Assembly: GCF_030403775.1 (NCBI RefSeq)
Contig: NZ_JAQMWQ010000007.1
Coordinates: forward strand, 1-64,000
Reading direction: 5' to 3'
Source of the DNA: Paenibacillus sp. BSR1-1
Lineage (GTDB): Bacteria; Bacillota; Bacilli; Bacillales; Cytobacillaceae
Length of the DNA: 64,000 nucleotides
Part shown: one piece after another, positions 55,036-62,558 of the stretch
How the letters are laid out: the number at the start of each line of letters is the position of its first letter
Position numbering within the stretch: the stretch's first letter is position 1
The notes under the pieces: model-generated
Told to the model about the DNA's origin: nothing
What the model saw: the letters and a program-made list of their open reading frames with translations, nothing else
Databases searched by the model: none
Translations under genes and position numbers: made by a program

Positions 55036-56993
55036 CTGGATTCCTCCCCTTTAAGCAATACACCAAACACTCCTGCCAATTTCTCTTTTATAAAAGGCTC
55101 AAGCTCCAGCTCAAAGACCAAAAGCCGCTTATGGTTTCGTTCCAGCACTTCTAATGCAGACTTTAGAGTCTGAGCTTCGACCCTTTCATTTTTGGCAGGG
55201 ATATCAATATTCTGCGGCTCCTTGTCCTCGAGATGGACTGAACTATGCTTCAGTGGCAGCGCCGGGCTGAATGATGATTGGTTTTGAACTCCAAAAACAG
55301 CGTTTTGTAACGCTTTCCGTAAAGCCAGCGTTATATTCAAGTCAACACTGCGATACCATCCATCATTCGTTCCAACCCATACCACAGGGAAACCCAGTAT
55401 TTCCTTGCCTAATCCGATCATTGGCGTTCCCTGCAAGGTAGTCAATGACTGCAAATAAAACTTGCACCTTTCGTCTTCCATTTTTCTAATCTGCACTTGT
55501 GCGACAAAATTCTTTTTATCAAGATGCTGCTTGCGCAGTTCCTCTTCCAAACACTTTTGCAATCCGCGAGATACACTTTCCGCAACGGTTTCCCCTGCAC
55601 CAATGCCGAAGAATTCTTGTGATTCTATCAAACTATTACCAGCTGTATGTGATGATAGTGTTGGAACAATCAAATCGACCATTTGAGCTGCATATGATTC
55701 AATCCCAGCAAACCCTGCCTCTGTTCTTGCCTCCTCGTGTGTCAGACCTGTACAAACTATCTCTTGCAGTAATCCGGCAGGGCCCTCCGACAATGGATTA
55801 ACGGCTTGGACGCGGCATTGAGCTAACGGAAGCTGCTTTAAATCCCCCTCTTCCCAAATATGAAAAATTCCTGATTCCTTTGATGTTAACTGGTGGAAGT
55901 AAAGAAGCAATTCACTTGGCTCACCTTTTCTCAAGCCATGTTCGGCCAGTATCTCGGTATCCTCCACCCATTTAGCCGATTTTCGTCCAGTCACGAGTAG
56001 ATGCGGAAAGAACGAATGCCATTTTCCTTCCATCGTATCCAAATCAAGCAGGAAGAAATTATTATTTTGTTTTGATTTGGTCACTCCAGTAATCTCTTTA
56101 AACAATTCAAATACAATTACATTTGCCAACATCGCTCCCGCTTTGGAAGAGAATCCGGCTAATTGCCTGTCTTTCATAAGCACAGAATGGTGCAATCGCC
56201 TCCACGCAGACTCCCAGCACACGTCAGAGTCCTGATGTACTAGCGGACCAGCTATCCCGACCTTTTGCAGGCAAATAGAGGGGAGAAAAATCTTCTTCTC
56301 TTCCAGGCAAACCGAATGAAGAAGCCGCAGTTCCTCGAGATCACCTTCCTCTGACACATATAAAACGGCATCAAATGATTGGATGATTTCCCTCCAAAAT
56401 CTAACCCCATTCTCCTCTAATGCCATTTCCTCTACTTCCACCTCATAATCTGTTTTACGAGCATGCGCTGCTAGTTCCATTATCTGCCGTCTATTAGTCG
56501 GTTTTTTATCCGTGATTAGCAGTTTGAATTTAGGCAAACCCGATTCCAGCAACGATGCAACTAACGAACTAAAAAAAGGACCCGATCCAACTGCCAGCAC
56601 TTTGGCCTGCCGGTAGGTTTGAAAACGGTATGCCCCCGAATCGACAAAACTGTTCACAAATTCAATTTGGGGACCGTACTTTTTAATCAAGTGATCCTCC
56701 AATTGATGTGGATGGTCTTTGCTTACATCGCTGACAAACCCATTTCGATACAGCACTTCCGCAATTTCATACACCCGTTCCCTGTATGGGCCCGGTAATC
56801 CGTCTGTTAAATTCTCTAGCGTGTACTCTCCGTTGAACATCGGAATCAGCTTTTCAACCCACTGATTAATCGAACTGCCTTCCATACGGAACGAGCTTAA
56901 GTTGTTCCGAAAATACACACCATTGTTAGAATCAGGAAGATAAAAAGTGTCCCTTTTTATTTTCAAACGCATAGAAGGGTTCAAACTTGTCAT
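55032..56993 (-). CDS. thiazole-containing peptide maturation protein (ThiF-like partner)
   Basis: A 653-residue protein with the features of the 'putative thiazole-containing bacteriocin maturation' family found only in this cluster type. A dinucleotide/E1-like motif 'VLAVGSGPFFSSLVASLLESG' (about 132-152) is followed by 'LLITDKKPTNRRQIMEL'. It lacks the CxxC zinc pairs of its neighbour. Its exact role beside the YcaO protein is not established; precursor recruitment is likely. ATG 56993 is chosen for AGGAGG 6 nt upstream. Confidence 0.9.
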   Translation of the reverse strand: MTSLNPSMRLKIKRDTFYLPDSNNGVYFRNNLSSFRMEGSSINQWVEKLIPMFNGEYTLENLTDGLPGPYRERVYEIAEVLYRNGFVSDVSKDHPHQLEDHLIKKYGPQIEFVNSFVDSGAYRFQTYRQAKVLAVGSGPFFSSLVASLLESGLPKFKLLITDKKPTNRRQIMELAAHARKTDYEVEVEEMALEENGVRFWREIIQSFDAVLYVSEEGDLEELRLLHSVCLEEKKIFLPSICLQKVGIAGPLVHQDSDVCWESAWRRLHHSVLMKDRQLAGFSSKAGAMLANVIVFELFKEITGVTKSKQNNNFFLLDLDTMEGKWHSFFPHLLVTGRKSAKWVEDTEILAEHGLRKGEPSELLLYFHQLTSKESGIFHIWEEGDLKQLPLAQCRVQAVNPLSEGPAGLLQEIVCTGLTHEEARTEAGFAGIESYAAQMVDLIVPTLSSHTAGNSLIESQEFFGIGAGETVAESVSRGLQKCLEEELRKQHLDKKNFVAQVQIRKMEDERCKFYLQSLTTLQGTPMIGLGKEILGFPVVWVGTNDGWYRSVDLNITLALRKALQNAVFGVQNQSSFSPALPLKHSSVHLEDKEPQNIDIPAKNERVEAQTLKSALEVLERNHKRLLVFELELEPFIKEKLAGVFGVLLKGEESR

Positions 56994-57088
56994 ATCGTTC
57001 CTCCTTAGCCGCAATTGTCCCCAAATCTGCATCAATTCATCACTATCATCCTATGTATCTCCAGTTGTCCCATATGTCTATCTAAAAC

Positions 57089-57124
57089 AGAACACCCCTG
57101 CAAAAACTCAGGCAGGGGCGTTCT
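57089..57124 (-). terminator. terminator between the precursor and the modification genes
   Basis: A 13-bp stem 57089-57101 / 57112-57124 followed on the minus strand by a short interrupted T-run. It should let the precursor message outnumber the enzyme message, with partial read-through. Confidence 0.75.
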
Positions 57125-57167
57125 CTTTACATGGGGGGACCACTGTATTGTTCCAAAACTAGAGCTT

Positions 57168-57518
57168 TTAACCGCCGCAACGGTGGCCGCCGCATCGGCC
57201 ACAGCCTCCACAGCCTCCACAGCGATGACCGCCGCAATGATGAAAACAACTAGAACAACTAAAGCAACTAGAACAACTAAAGCAGCTAGAACAACTAAAG
57301 CAACTAGAACAACTAAAGCAGCTAGAACAACTAAAACAGCTAGAACAGCGATGAAAACCGCCGATACCACCGATACCGCCGATACCACCGATTCCGCCAA
57401 GGCCACCTAATTGACGCGCCTGATCAATATAGTACTGGTTTAAGTCAAAAGGAACGGCTTCGCTCGCCTGGAAATCACCAACATTCAACATTTGGAGTTC
57501 GTTTTGCCAAGGATTCAT
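57168..57518 (-). CDS. heterocycloanthracin/sonorensin-type TOMM precursor peptide
   Basis: A 116-residue precursor. The leader (1-37, 'MNPWQNELQMLNVGDF', 'YYIDQARQ') matches the family. Next come GGL/GGI repeats (38-54). The core starts at Cys 58: six CSSCF units, five of them CSSCFS (58-93), then 'HHCGGHRCGGCGGCGRCGGHRCGG'. It has 18 Cys and 17 Ser in the core as possible heterocycle sites. ATG 57518 is chosen because GGAGG (57526-57530) is 7 nt upstream; ATG 57524 is too close. Known relatives are antibacterial, so a bacteriocin is expected, but activity is not shown here. Confidence 0.93.
   Translation of the reverse strand: MNPWQNELQMLNVGDFQASEAVPFDLNQYYIDQARQLGGLGGIGGIGGIGGIGGFHRCSSCFSCSSCFSCSSCFSCSSCFSCSSCFSCSSCFHHCGGHRCGGCGGCGRCGGHRCGG
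57240..57347 (-). repeat. 18-bp coding tandem repeat in the TOMM core
   Basis: Six 18-bp units encode CSSCF(S/H) with small codon changes (AGC/AGT, TGT/TGC). Near identity makes copy number prone to slippage, so core length may vary between strains. Confidence 0.9.
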
Positions 57519-57749
57519 TTTCATACCTCCGTATAGTATATAAAATCGACATGACTTGCCGGCCACATGAAAAAGGGACAGAGACATCATGACAAGAAAA
57601 CAATAGGCTTACAGATATATCCACTAATACCTAAAGTCTTCTCTTCAACAAATTATGTAATTGTATAGGTATTGCAACTGATTCAAAGGCCTATTTTCTT
57701 TGATTCCGGGCCATGATGGGTAATCCAACAAATTTCCTTAGGTTATGAA

Positions 57750-57777
57750 AAAAGGCTGACCAATTGGTCAGCCTTTT
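57750..57777. terminator. bidirectional palindromic terminator
   Basis: A perfect 28-nt palindrome with A/T ends and GGCTGACC arms, overlapping the stop of the half-size membrane protein gene. The stretch 57531-57749 upstream of the precursor holds no gene; it should contain the precursor promoter, which I could not place with confidence. Confidence 0.85.
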
Positions 57778-58354
57778 ATATGTCTTTGAATTTTCTTATG
57801 CCTGTACTTTTAATAGAGACTGCTTTTCTTCTTTCGCTCCCCCCCATGGTCCTTGCCAGCCAACCATTGACCAAATACCATGCTCCCGCCAGATAAAACA
57901 GCATGTGGACGGAGAACCAGTCAAATATAAAGCCTGCACCAAATATGCTTGCCACGATGATCAGCTGCAAAATGAATTGATGGATATTTTCCTTTTTCCA
58001 GCTTAGATTGTCTTTTTTATCAAATTCTTTTTCCGATAATTTATAAAGAGCTAGGCAGATTCCCATAAAGCATTGGATGAAGCAAACGTGGAAAATATTA
58101 TGGGCGAACGGCACCGAAATCATCGACATCCCTAGTCCGAACAACGAAACGCTGTACATTTTATGAAGCGGAATTTGATGTGGAATCCAGGTTAGTGCAA
58201 AGAAACAGGCTGCTGATGATAAAGCGAATATGGCGTAAAGCACAGAAAAAGCGCTGTAAGTTTCCCCTATATTTTTCAAAAAGAGCAAGTAGTAGGGGAA
58301 TACCGCAGTTTGAATAACAAGTACGCTTCCCCGGATCATCAGTTTAGTTTTCAT
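57776..58354 (-). CDS. half-size MFS-like membrane protein, unknown function
   Basis: A 192-residue protein with six predicted helices in two groups of about three to four, split by a charged loop near residues 108-120 ('EKEFDKKDNLSWKKEN'). It resembles half of a major facilitator. ATG 58354 is chosen because GAGAGGT lies just upstream, and it overlaps the oxidase stop by 11 nt, so the two proteins are probably translated together. The family is not recognised. A partner transporter or membrane tether for the oxidase is an inference. Confidence 0.6.
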   Translation of the reverse strand: MKTKLMIRGSVLVIQTAVFPYYLLFLKNIGETYSAFSVLYAIFALSSAACFFALTWIPHQIPLHKMYSVSLFGLGMSMISVPFAHNIFHVCFIQCFMGICLALYKLSEKEFDKKDNLSWKKENIHQFILQLIIVASIFGAGFIFDWFSVHMLFYLAGAWYLVNGWLARTMGGSERRKAVSIKSTGIRKFKDI

Positions 58355-59783
58355 TGCGGTACCTCTCATAAAACAGACTTGTGATATTCTCATTCGGGTC
58401 GTATTTTTCCTTTTCTTTAACGAATTCATTAAAGTTAGGGTAGGCTTCAAGCAATTGTTTTTTCGAAGCGTATGGGTAATAAGGTAAATAAAAGGTTCCA
58501 TTGTGCCTTAAGGTAATATCAATCATCTCTTGAATGGCTTGCTGCGCTTTTTCCATATCCTGTTTTTGTTTCCCATGGTTGAATAATGCCACAAGGGCAA
58601 TCATGTCGGTCTTGGCATACGAAAGTCTCGATGAATCGTCCTTAGATACATAGCGGATGGTGAAGTTAAGCAGATTAATGTCATCTTTTTTCAGAAACTC
58701 CTTCATGTCTTTGACATAGGAAGGATACTCATCGATGGGGATAAAAAATTCCTGCAGTGTGTCGGTGTTCTTTTGGTTTTTATATAGCAAAAAATCACTT
58801 TCCGAACGCATGGCATTGTTTCTTGATATCAGCGTTTTATCAAGGGATAGGATGTATTTTTCCTGCAGATACCAAAGCCAGTCTTTTCCGAAGCTGGTTT
58901 TGCGGGACAGATTTAAAAAGGAGTAGGTCAAAAATGGCTGTTGGTCTTCTTTCAACTTTCGAAGTTTTTCAGTCAGGGGCTGCTTCGTTTTATGGTATTC
59001 GACGACAAACATGCTGTCCATCGAGGTTTTCGGTGCAACTGAAATTCGCGCATAAGCCATTTTCACCTCGGGATTTTCCCTTATGGATTGGACATATTCC
59101 GGAAATTCCTCAACGCTTACCTTTTTCGAACTAATCTCATACACTTCATCATCCGTCACCTGCAATTCCACATCTAAAATGATACCAAATAGACCGTATC
59201 CGCCTAAAACATCCTTGAATAATTCCGGTTCGCTTTGCCGGTCGACTTTGACAATTTTCCCGTTTGGAAGCAATAAATGAAACCAATTAATTGAATTGCT
59301 AAGGGATTCGTTCTTAATGTCCCTCCCATGCACATTTACGCTGACCGCTCCACCGACAGTAAAAATATTCTGGCTTTGCATGACTTTTACAGCGAGCCCT
59401 TCCGGTGCCAGGGCTTTTTGGATGTCATCCCATGTCGCCCCGCTTTGGACATGGATGGTTTTTCTCTTTTTATCGATTTCTAGAATTCTATTAAAACTCG
59501 TCATATCCAACACAACCCCATCCGGGTAATAAGTATGTCCGCCCTGGGAGCGCCTTTTCCCAGCAATGCTGACCTTTAATCCCTCGCTTTGGGCTTTTTT
59601 TAGGATATGGGCAATCTGGTCTGCTTCTTTCCCTTTTTCAATCCGTTCAATTTTCGTTGGCAGGAGTCTGCCGACATCCTGGATGGTATGGTTTTGGTAC
59701 ATGTCATCAGCATAATGACTTAATGAATACTGGAAACAAGCAAATGAAGCGGAAAAAGTGAAAGCAACAAGAAAAATGATCAC
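58344..59783 (-). CDS. FAD-binding oxidase (PCMH/BBE type), membrane anchored
   Basis: At least 479 residues. An N-terminal hydrophobic segment leads to a PCMH-type FAD domain: 'VSIAGKRRSQGGHTYYPDGVVLDM' holds the likely flavin-linking region and 'TVGGAVSVNVHGRDIKNESLSNSI' the second FAD motif. The C-terminal half is substrate-binding. Family members oxidise alcohols or sugars such as aldonolactones. GTG 59783 lies 25 nt from the strong AGGAGG (59809-59814). The in-frame ATC at 59801 is ideally spaced and would give the more natural 'KKIVCVIIFLVAF' signal, so the true start may be non-canonical. Confidence 0.83.
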   Translation of the reverse strand: MIIFLVAFTFSASFACFQYSLSHYADDMYQNHTIQDVGRLLPTKIERIEKGKEADQIAHILKKAQSEGLKVSIAGKRRSQGGHTYYPDGVVLDMTSFNRILEIDKKRKTIHVQSGATWDDIQKALAPEGLAVKVMQSQNIFTVGGAVSVNVHGRDIKNESLSNSINWFHLLLPNGKIVKVDRQSEPELFKDVLGGYGLFGIILDVELQVTDDEVYEISSKKVSVEEFPEYVQSIRENPEVKMAYARISVAPKTSMDSMFVVEYHKTKQPLTEKLRKLKEDQQPFLTYSFLNLSRKTSFGKDWLWYLQEKYILSLDKTLISRNNAMRSESDFLLYKNQKNTDTLQEFFIPIDEYPSYVKDMKEFLKKDDINLLNFTIRYVSKDDSSRLSYAKTDMIALVALFNHGKQKQDMEKAQQAIQEMIDITLRHNGTFYLPYYPYASKKQLLEAYPNFNEFVKEKEKYDPNENITSLFYERYRNEN

Positions 59784-59831
59784 GCAAACAATTTTCTTGA
59801 TATGAAGGCCTCCTCGCTCAATCTATTTTTA

Positions 59832-59849
59832 TAGTGTAATTTTACACTA
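59832..59849 (-). promoter_or_regulatory. palindromic operator-like site before the FAD oxidase
   Basis: TAGTGTAATTTTACACTA, perfect 8-2-8 palindrome, 18 bp upstream of the ribosome binding site. The half-site TAGTGTAA recurs at 61836-61843, beside the P450 repressor operator. Confidence 0.55.
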
Positions 59850-60214
59850 ATTGTATCAAATGTTTCAATTGTTTAAAACAAATATTTTCCAGCCTATAAT
59901 CAGTTGCATCCTGTTTTTAAAACAAAAAAGCTGACCAGGAATGGCCAGCGGATATTTATTACTATTAAAAAAAGTTTTCGAACAATTCCTCCTCCGACAC
60001 CAACTCTATATTAAACACGGCGCCTTACCTTCGTAATCGTTCAACTCTTGCTACCCGTTACTTTAAGTACAGTATTTCACAATCTAACTCGCTAATCGAA
60101 CAAGGAAGAGTAGATGCATTATTTAGGCATCCTACACTGTTAGTTAATAAGCACCATTGAAAAACCAGAATATTAAATTATAAAACGAAGATTTTTGTGG
60201 ACTACACTAAAAAA
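59850..60214. other. gene-poor gap downstream of the NO synthase gene
   Basis: It holds a terminator (59924-59949) for the minus strand. Just before that terminator, at about 59966-60019 on the minus strand, a short frame reads 'VFNIELVSEEELFENFF' and then stops, which looks like the C-terminal end of a lost gene. No upstream coding continuation with the same frame was found. Confidence 0.4.
59924..59949 (-). terminator. terminator in the gap after the NO synthase gene
   Basis: GCTGGCC/GGTCAGC stem with a 6-nt loop, followed on the minus strand by six T. Confidence 0.75.
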
Positions 60215-61294
60215 TTAATATGGGTTAGGTTGATAAAAATAATTGGGTTTTTTAATGTCATTATTATATGGTTTGTGGAAAATATGGGTTGCAGCTGGTG
60301 ACAGTGGTGGAATAAGCCACGTCCAGTCGCCTGTAATAGACCTTTCACTTGCCCTTTCTTTTTCTTCGAATTTTTTGAATTGTTGTGCAGCCGTATGATG
60401 GTCTACAATACTAACCCCATCCTCCTTAAAGGAATGTAAAACTGCAGTATTCAATTCTAAGAGTGCCCTATCCTTCCATAAAGATATATTACTTTTTATG
60501 TCCAACCCCATTAATTTTCCTATTTGAGGAAGCATATTATACCGCGATTCATCCGCAAAGTTCCTTGCCCCTATCTCAGTCCCCATATACCAGCCATTAA
60601 AAGGTGCTGCGGTATACGTAATGCCGCCAATTTCTAAAATCATATCCGAGATCATCGGTACTGCATACCATTTCAAATTTAAATCATTAAACCATTTGTA
60701 ATTGGGATGACGAATTGGCACTTCGAGAAGAAGCTTTTCTGGAATCTGGGCTACTTTTGGATGATGATCATTTATTTGAACGACTAAGGGTAAAACATCG
60801 AAATTTCCAAACTTCGGTTCCCATCCTAAATCTATACAGGTCTCGGTAAAGGAAATGGAGTGTGGATCCCCTAAAACACCTTGTTCCGTTTTGTAACCTG
60901 CATAGCGAATTAATTGGTGATTCCATATACGAACTTTTTGGTTCGAAGCTTTTTGTGAAAAAATGGTGATTGTAGGGCGTATTCGACCCTTATTCGTTGC
61001 ATATTCAATGTGTTCAAATAAGGCTTCGATAATTTCTTCTTCTGTCTTTAGGTTCCTCTTATCGATCACGTTTAATTGATCCCAAAATAATCTTCCTATA
61101 CAACGGTTACTATTACGCCAAGCCATTTTTGCCCCATATTCAAGCTCTAGATTGGTGTGTTCATAAAAACCTTTATTCCGTATCTGTTCATTCAATTCAT
61201 TCAATCTATGTTCCACTTCCTGCTCTGTTTTATTTAATTCTCTATAACAGGTCCGGATAAATTCCTCAGCTTCCTTTAGTAAATCAGTAATCAA
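60215..61294 (-). CDS. nos: bacterial nitric oxide synthase oxygenase
   Basis: A 359-residue haem enzyme that makes NO and citrulline from arginine. The haem thiolate is Cys 65 in '[11 protein letters not shown]'; arginine and pterin sites are seen in '[38 protein letters not shown]' and '[21 protein letters not shown]'. Length and sequence match the Bacillus type, which lacks a reductase domain and borrows electrons from cellular flavoproteins. TTG 61294 is chosen because AAGGAGG lies about 7 nt upstream. NO in Bacillus protects against oxidants and some antibiotics. Confidence 0.96.
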   Translation of the reverse strand: MITDLLKEAEEFIRTCYRELNKTEQEVEHRLNELNEQIRNKGFYEHTNLELEYGAKMAWRNSNRCIGRLFWDQLNVIDKRNLKTEEEIIEALFEHIEYATNKGRIRPTITIFSQKASNQKVRIWNHQLIRYAGYKTEQGVLGDPHSISFTETCIDLGWEPKFGNFDVLPLVVQINDHHPKVAQIPEKLLLEVPIRHPNYKWFNDLNLKWYAVPMISDMILEIGGITYTAAPFNGWYMGTEIGARNFADESRYNMLPQIGKLMGLDIKSNISLWKDRALLELNTAVLHSFKEDGVSIVDHHTAAQQFKKFEEKERASERSITGDWTWLIPPLSPAATHIFHKPYNNDIKKPNYFYQPNPY

Positions 61295-61843
61295 AACAAA
61301 TCCTCCTTGGGCATATGGCAGATAATATCCTATTATGTAAAAAAGATCCAAGCCTAAACAAATAATATTGTTTCAAAATCAACTTTACCATTTAACCCAA
61401 AGAGATTTCCATCCCATTTCAACAATCCTACTCCGTTAGCACAACAAGAAAAAGGGATCTCCGCAGCAATCCCCCTTAAACTCTAGCACCCTTTAGTTTA
61501 AGTATAATCATTCACAATTTTAAACTTTATGACATTAAGTATAAAAACATGTGTCATTCAACTTATCACCATCTGCGGTTAAATCATCATTTCTAAAAGC
61601 GTCGAGTACAAACCCTTACGGGTACATAAAAAAACGTCTTACACGCATTCTAGAAACGCACCATTAATTGGAGAAACTTAGAGATTATTTATTGTTTTTA
61701 CAATGTGTCTTAGCTCCTCTATTTACCCTCATCGAATACCACATATACGAAACAAAGCAGCCTCATTCTACTTTGACGTTTCTAAATTTCAAAATAAAAA
61801 ATAGTCATTTTTTCACTACTATAAATATTCTGAATAGTGTAAA
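61295..61843. other. gap between nos and the TetR gene
   Basis: No gene with a good ribosome binding site was found. A weak minus-strand terminator-like hairpin (61452-61477) faces the nos promoter region. Promoters for nos (-) and the TetR gene (+) must lie here, but I could not place them firmly. Confidence 0.4.
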
Positions 61844-61863
61844 GTTAGTGAGTATTCACTAAC
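61844..61863 (+). promoter_or_regulatory. operator-like palindrome before the TetR repressor
   Basis: GTTAGTGAGTATTCACTAAC, a perfect 8-4-8 inverted repeat ending 18 bp before the TetR start codon. The position and form suit autorepression by the TetR protein and joint control of the P450 transcript. Confidence 0.65.
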
Positions 61864-61881
61864 CTGTAAGGTGGTCTTAAG

Positions 61882-62454
61882 ATGGGAACACAATTGGAGA
61901 CAAAAGATAAAATTATTCAAAATGCACGAGAAATATTTGCCGAACGCGGGTACAACGGTGCAACAACAGCAGAGATTGCAAGAAGAGTCGGCGTATCGGA
62001 GGCTGCTCTTTATAAACACTTTAAAGGAAAAAAAGATATTTTCCTTGCCTGCATTACTCCTGCCTTGTATAACAGCACCGTCAACCATTCTGACCACACC
62101 CCTGAGCAGGTTAGAGAAATTGTAAAGGAAAGGGTGGAACTTGTACGGCGCAATCTGGACAGCTTTAATATTCTCTTTAGGGAGGCGCCTAATCATCCAG
62201 AGCTGGCCAAAATGTTTTTAAATCAGGTCTATACGAATGATCAAAATATGAAACATTTGCTAAAAACTCTATCTAATAAAGAGTTGTCGCCAGTACAAAC
62301 TCTACTCTATGAACTGGGCATCACCACAGCGATTTGGTCAATTCTTAATTTCGAAAAAATGCAGGCAGACTTAATTTCAGAGAAGATACCGGCGGAAAAT
62401 CTAGAGGAAGAAATTGCTAATGTTATCCTATACGGGATTCTAGGAAACAAGTAA
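61882..62454 (+). CDS. TetR family repressor of the CYP102 P450 (BM3R1/FatR-like)
   Basis: A 190-residue TetR protein. The N-terminal helix-turn-helix (about 8-55) has 'AREIFAERGYNGATTAEIARRVGVSEAALYKHFKGKKDIF'. The C-terminal ligand domain is variable. In B. megaterium and B. subtilis such a repressor sits directly upstream of the CYP102 gene and is released by fatty acids. Here it is 72 nt upstream of the P450 in the same direction. AAGGTGG precedes the ATG. Confidence 0.88.
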   Translation: MGTQLETKDKIIQNAREIFAERGYNGATTAEIARRVGVSEAALYKHFKGKKDIFLACITPALYNSTVNHSDHTPEQVREIVKERVELVRRNLDSFNILFREAPNHPELAKMFLNQVYTNDQNMKHLLKTLSNKELSPVQTLLYELGITTAIWSILNFEKMQADLISEKIPAENLEEEIANVILYGILGNK

Positions 62455-62519
62455 CTGCTAAAACATTTCTGATTGTTTAGTTCAAGGATTCTGCTTTTTT
62501 AAAATAGAAAGGAGATTTT

Positions 62520-62558
62520 ATGGATTATGGAAGAATACTTGCCAATCCCTCAGCCTAA
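62520..62558 (+). CDS. possible 12-codon leader ORF overlapping the P450 start
   Basis: ATG 62520 has the best spacing from GGAG (62511-62514) and reads [16 protein letters not shown] in another frame, overlapping the P450 start at 62527. It may be chance, or translational coupling. Confidence 0.3.
   Translation: MDYGRILANPSA

Noticed and set aside
57015..57410. A plus-strand frame rich in Thr/Arg/Lys and a minus-strand frame rich in Val/Ala/Leu over the TOMM precursor
   Set aside because: Both arise from reading the 18-bp coding repeat in the wrong frame or strand. The frame with the family leader and GGAGG at proper spacing is the real one.
61668..61862. A 64-residue plus-strand frame upstream of the TetR gene
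   Set aside because: It has no clear family, uses AT-rich intergenic sequence and runs into the operator palindrome of the TetR gene.
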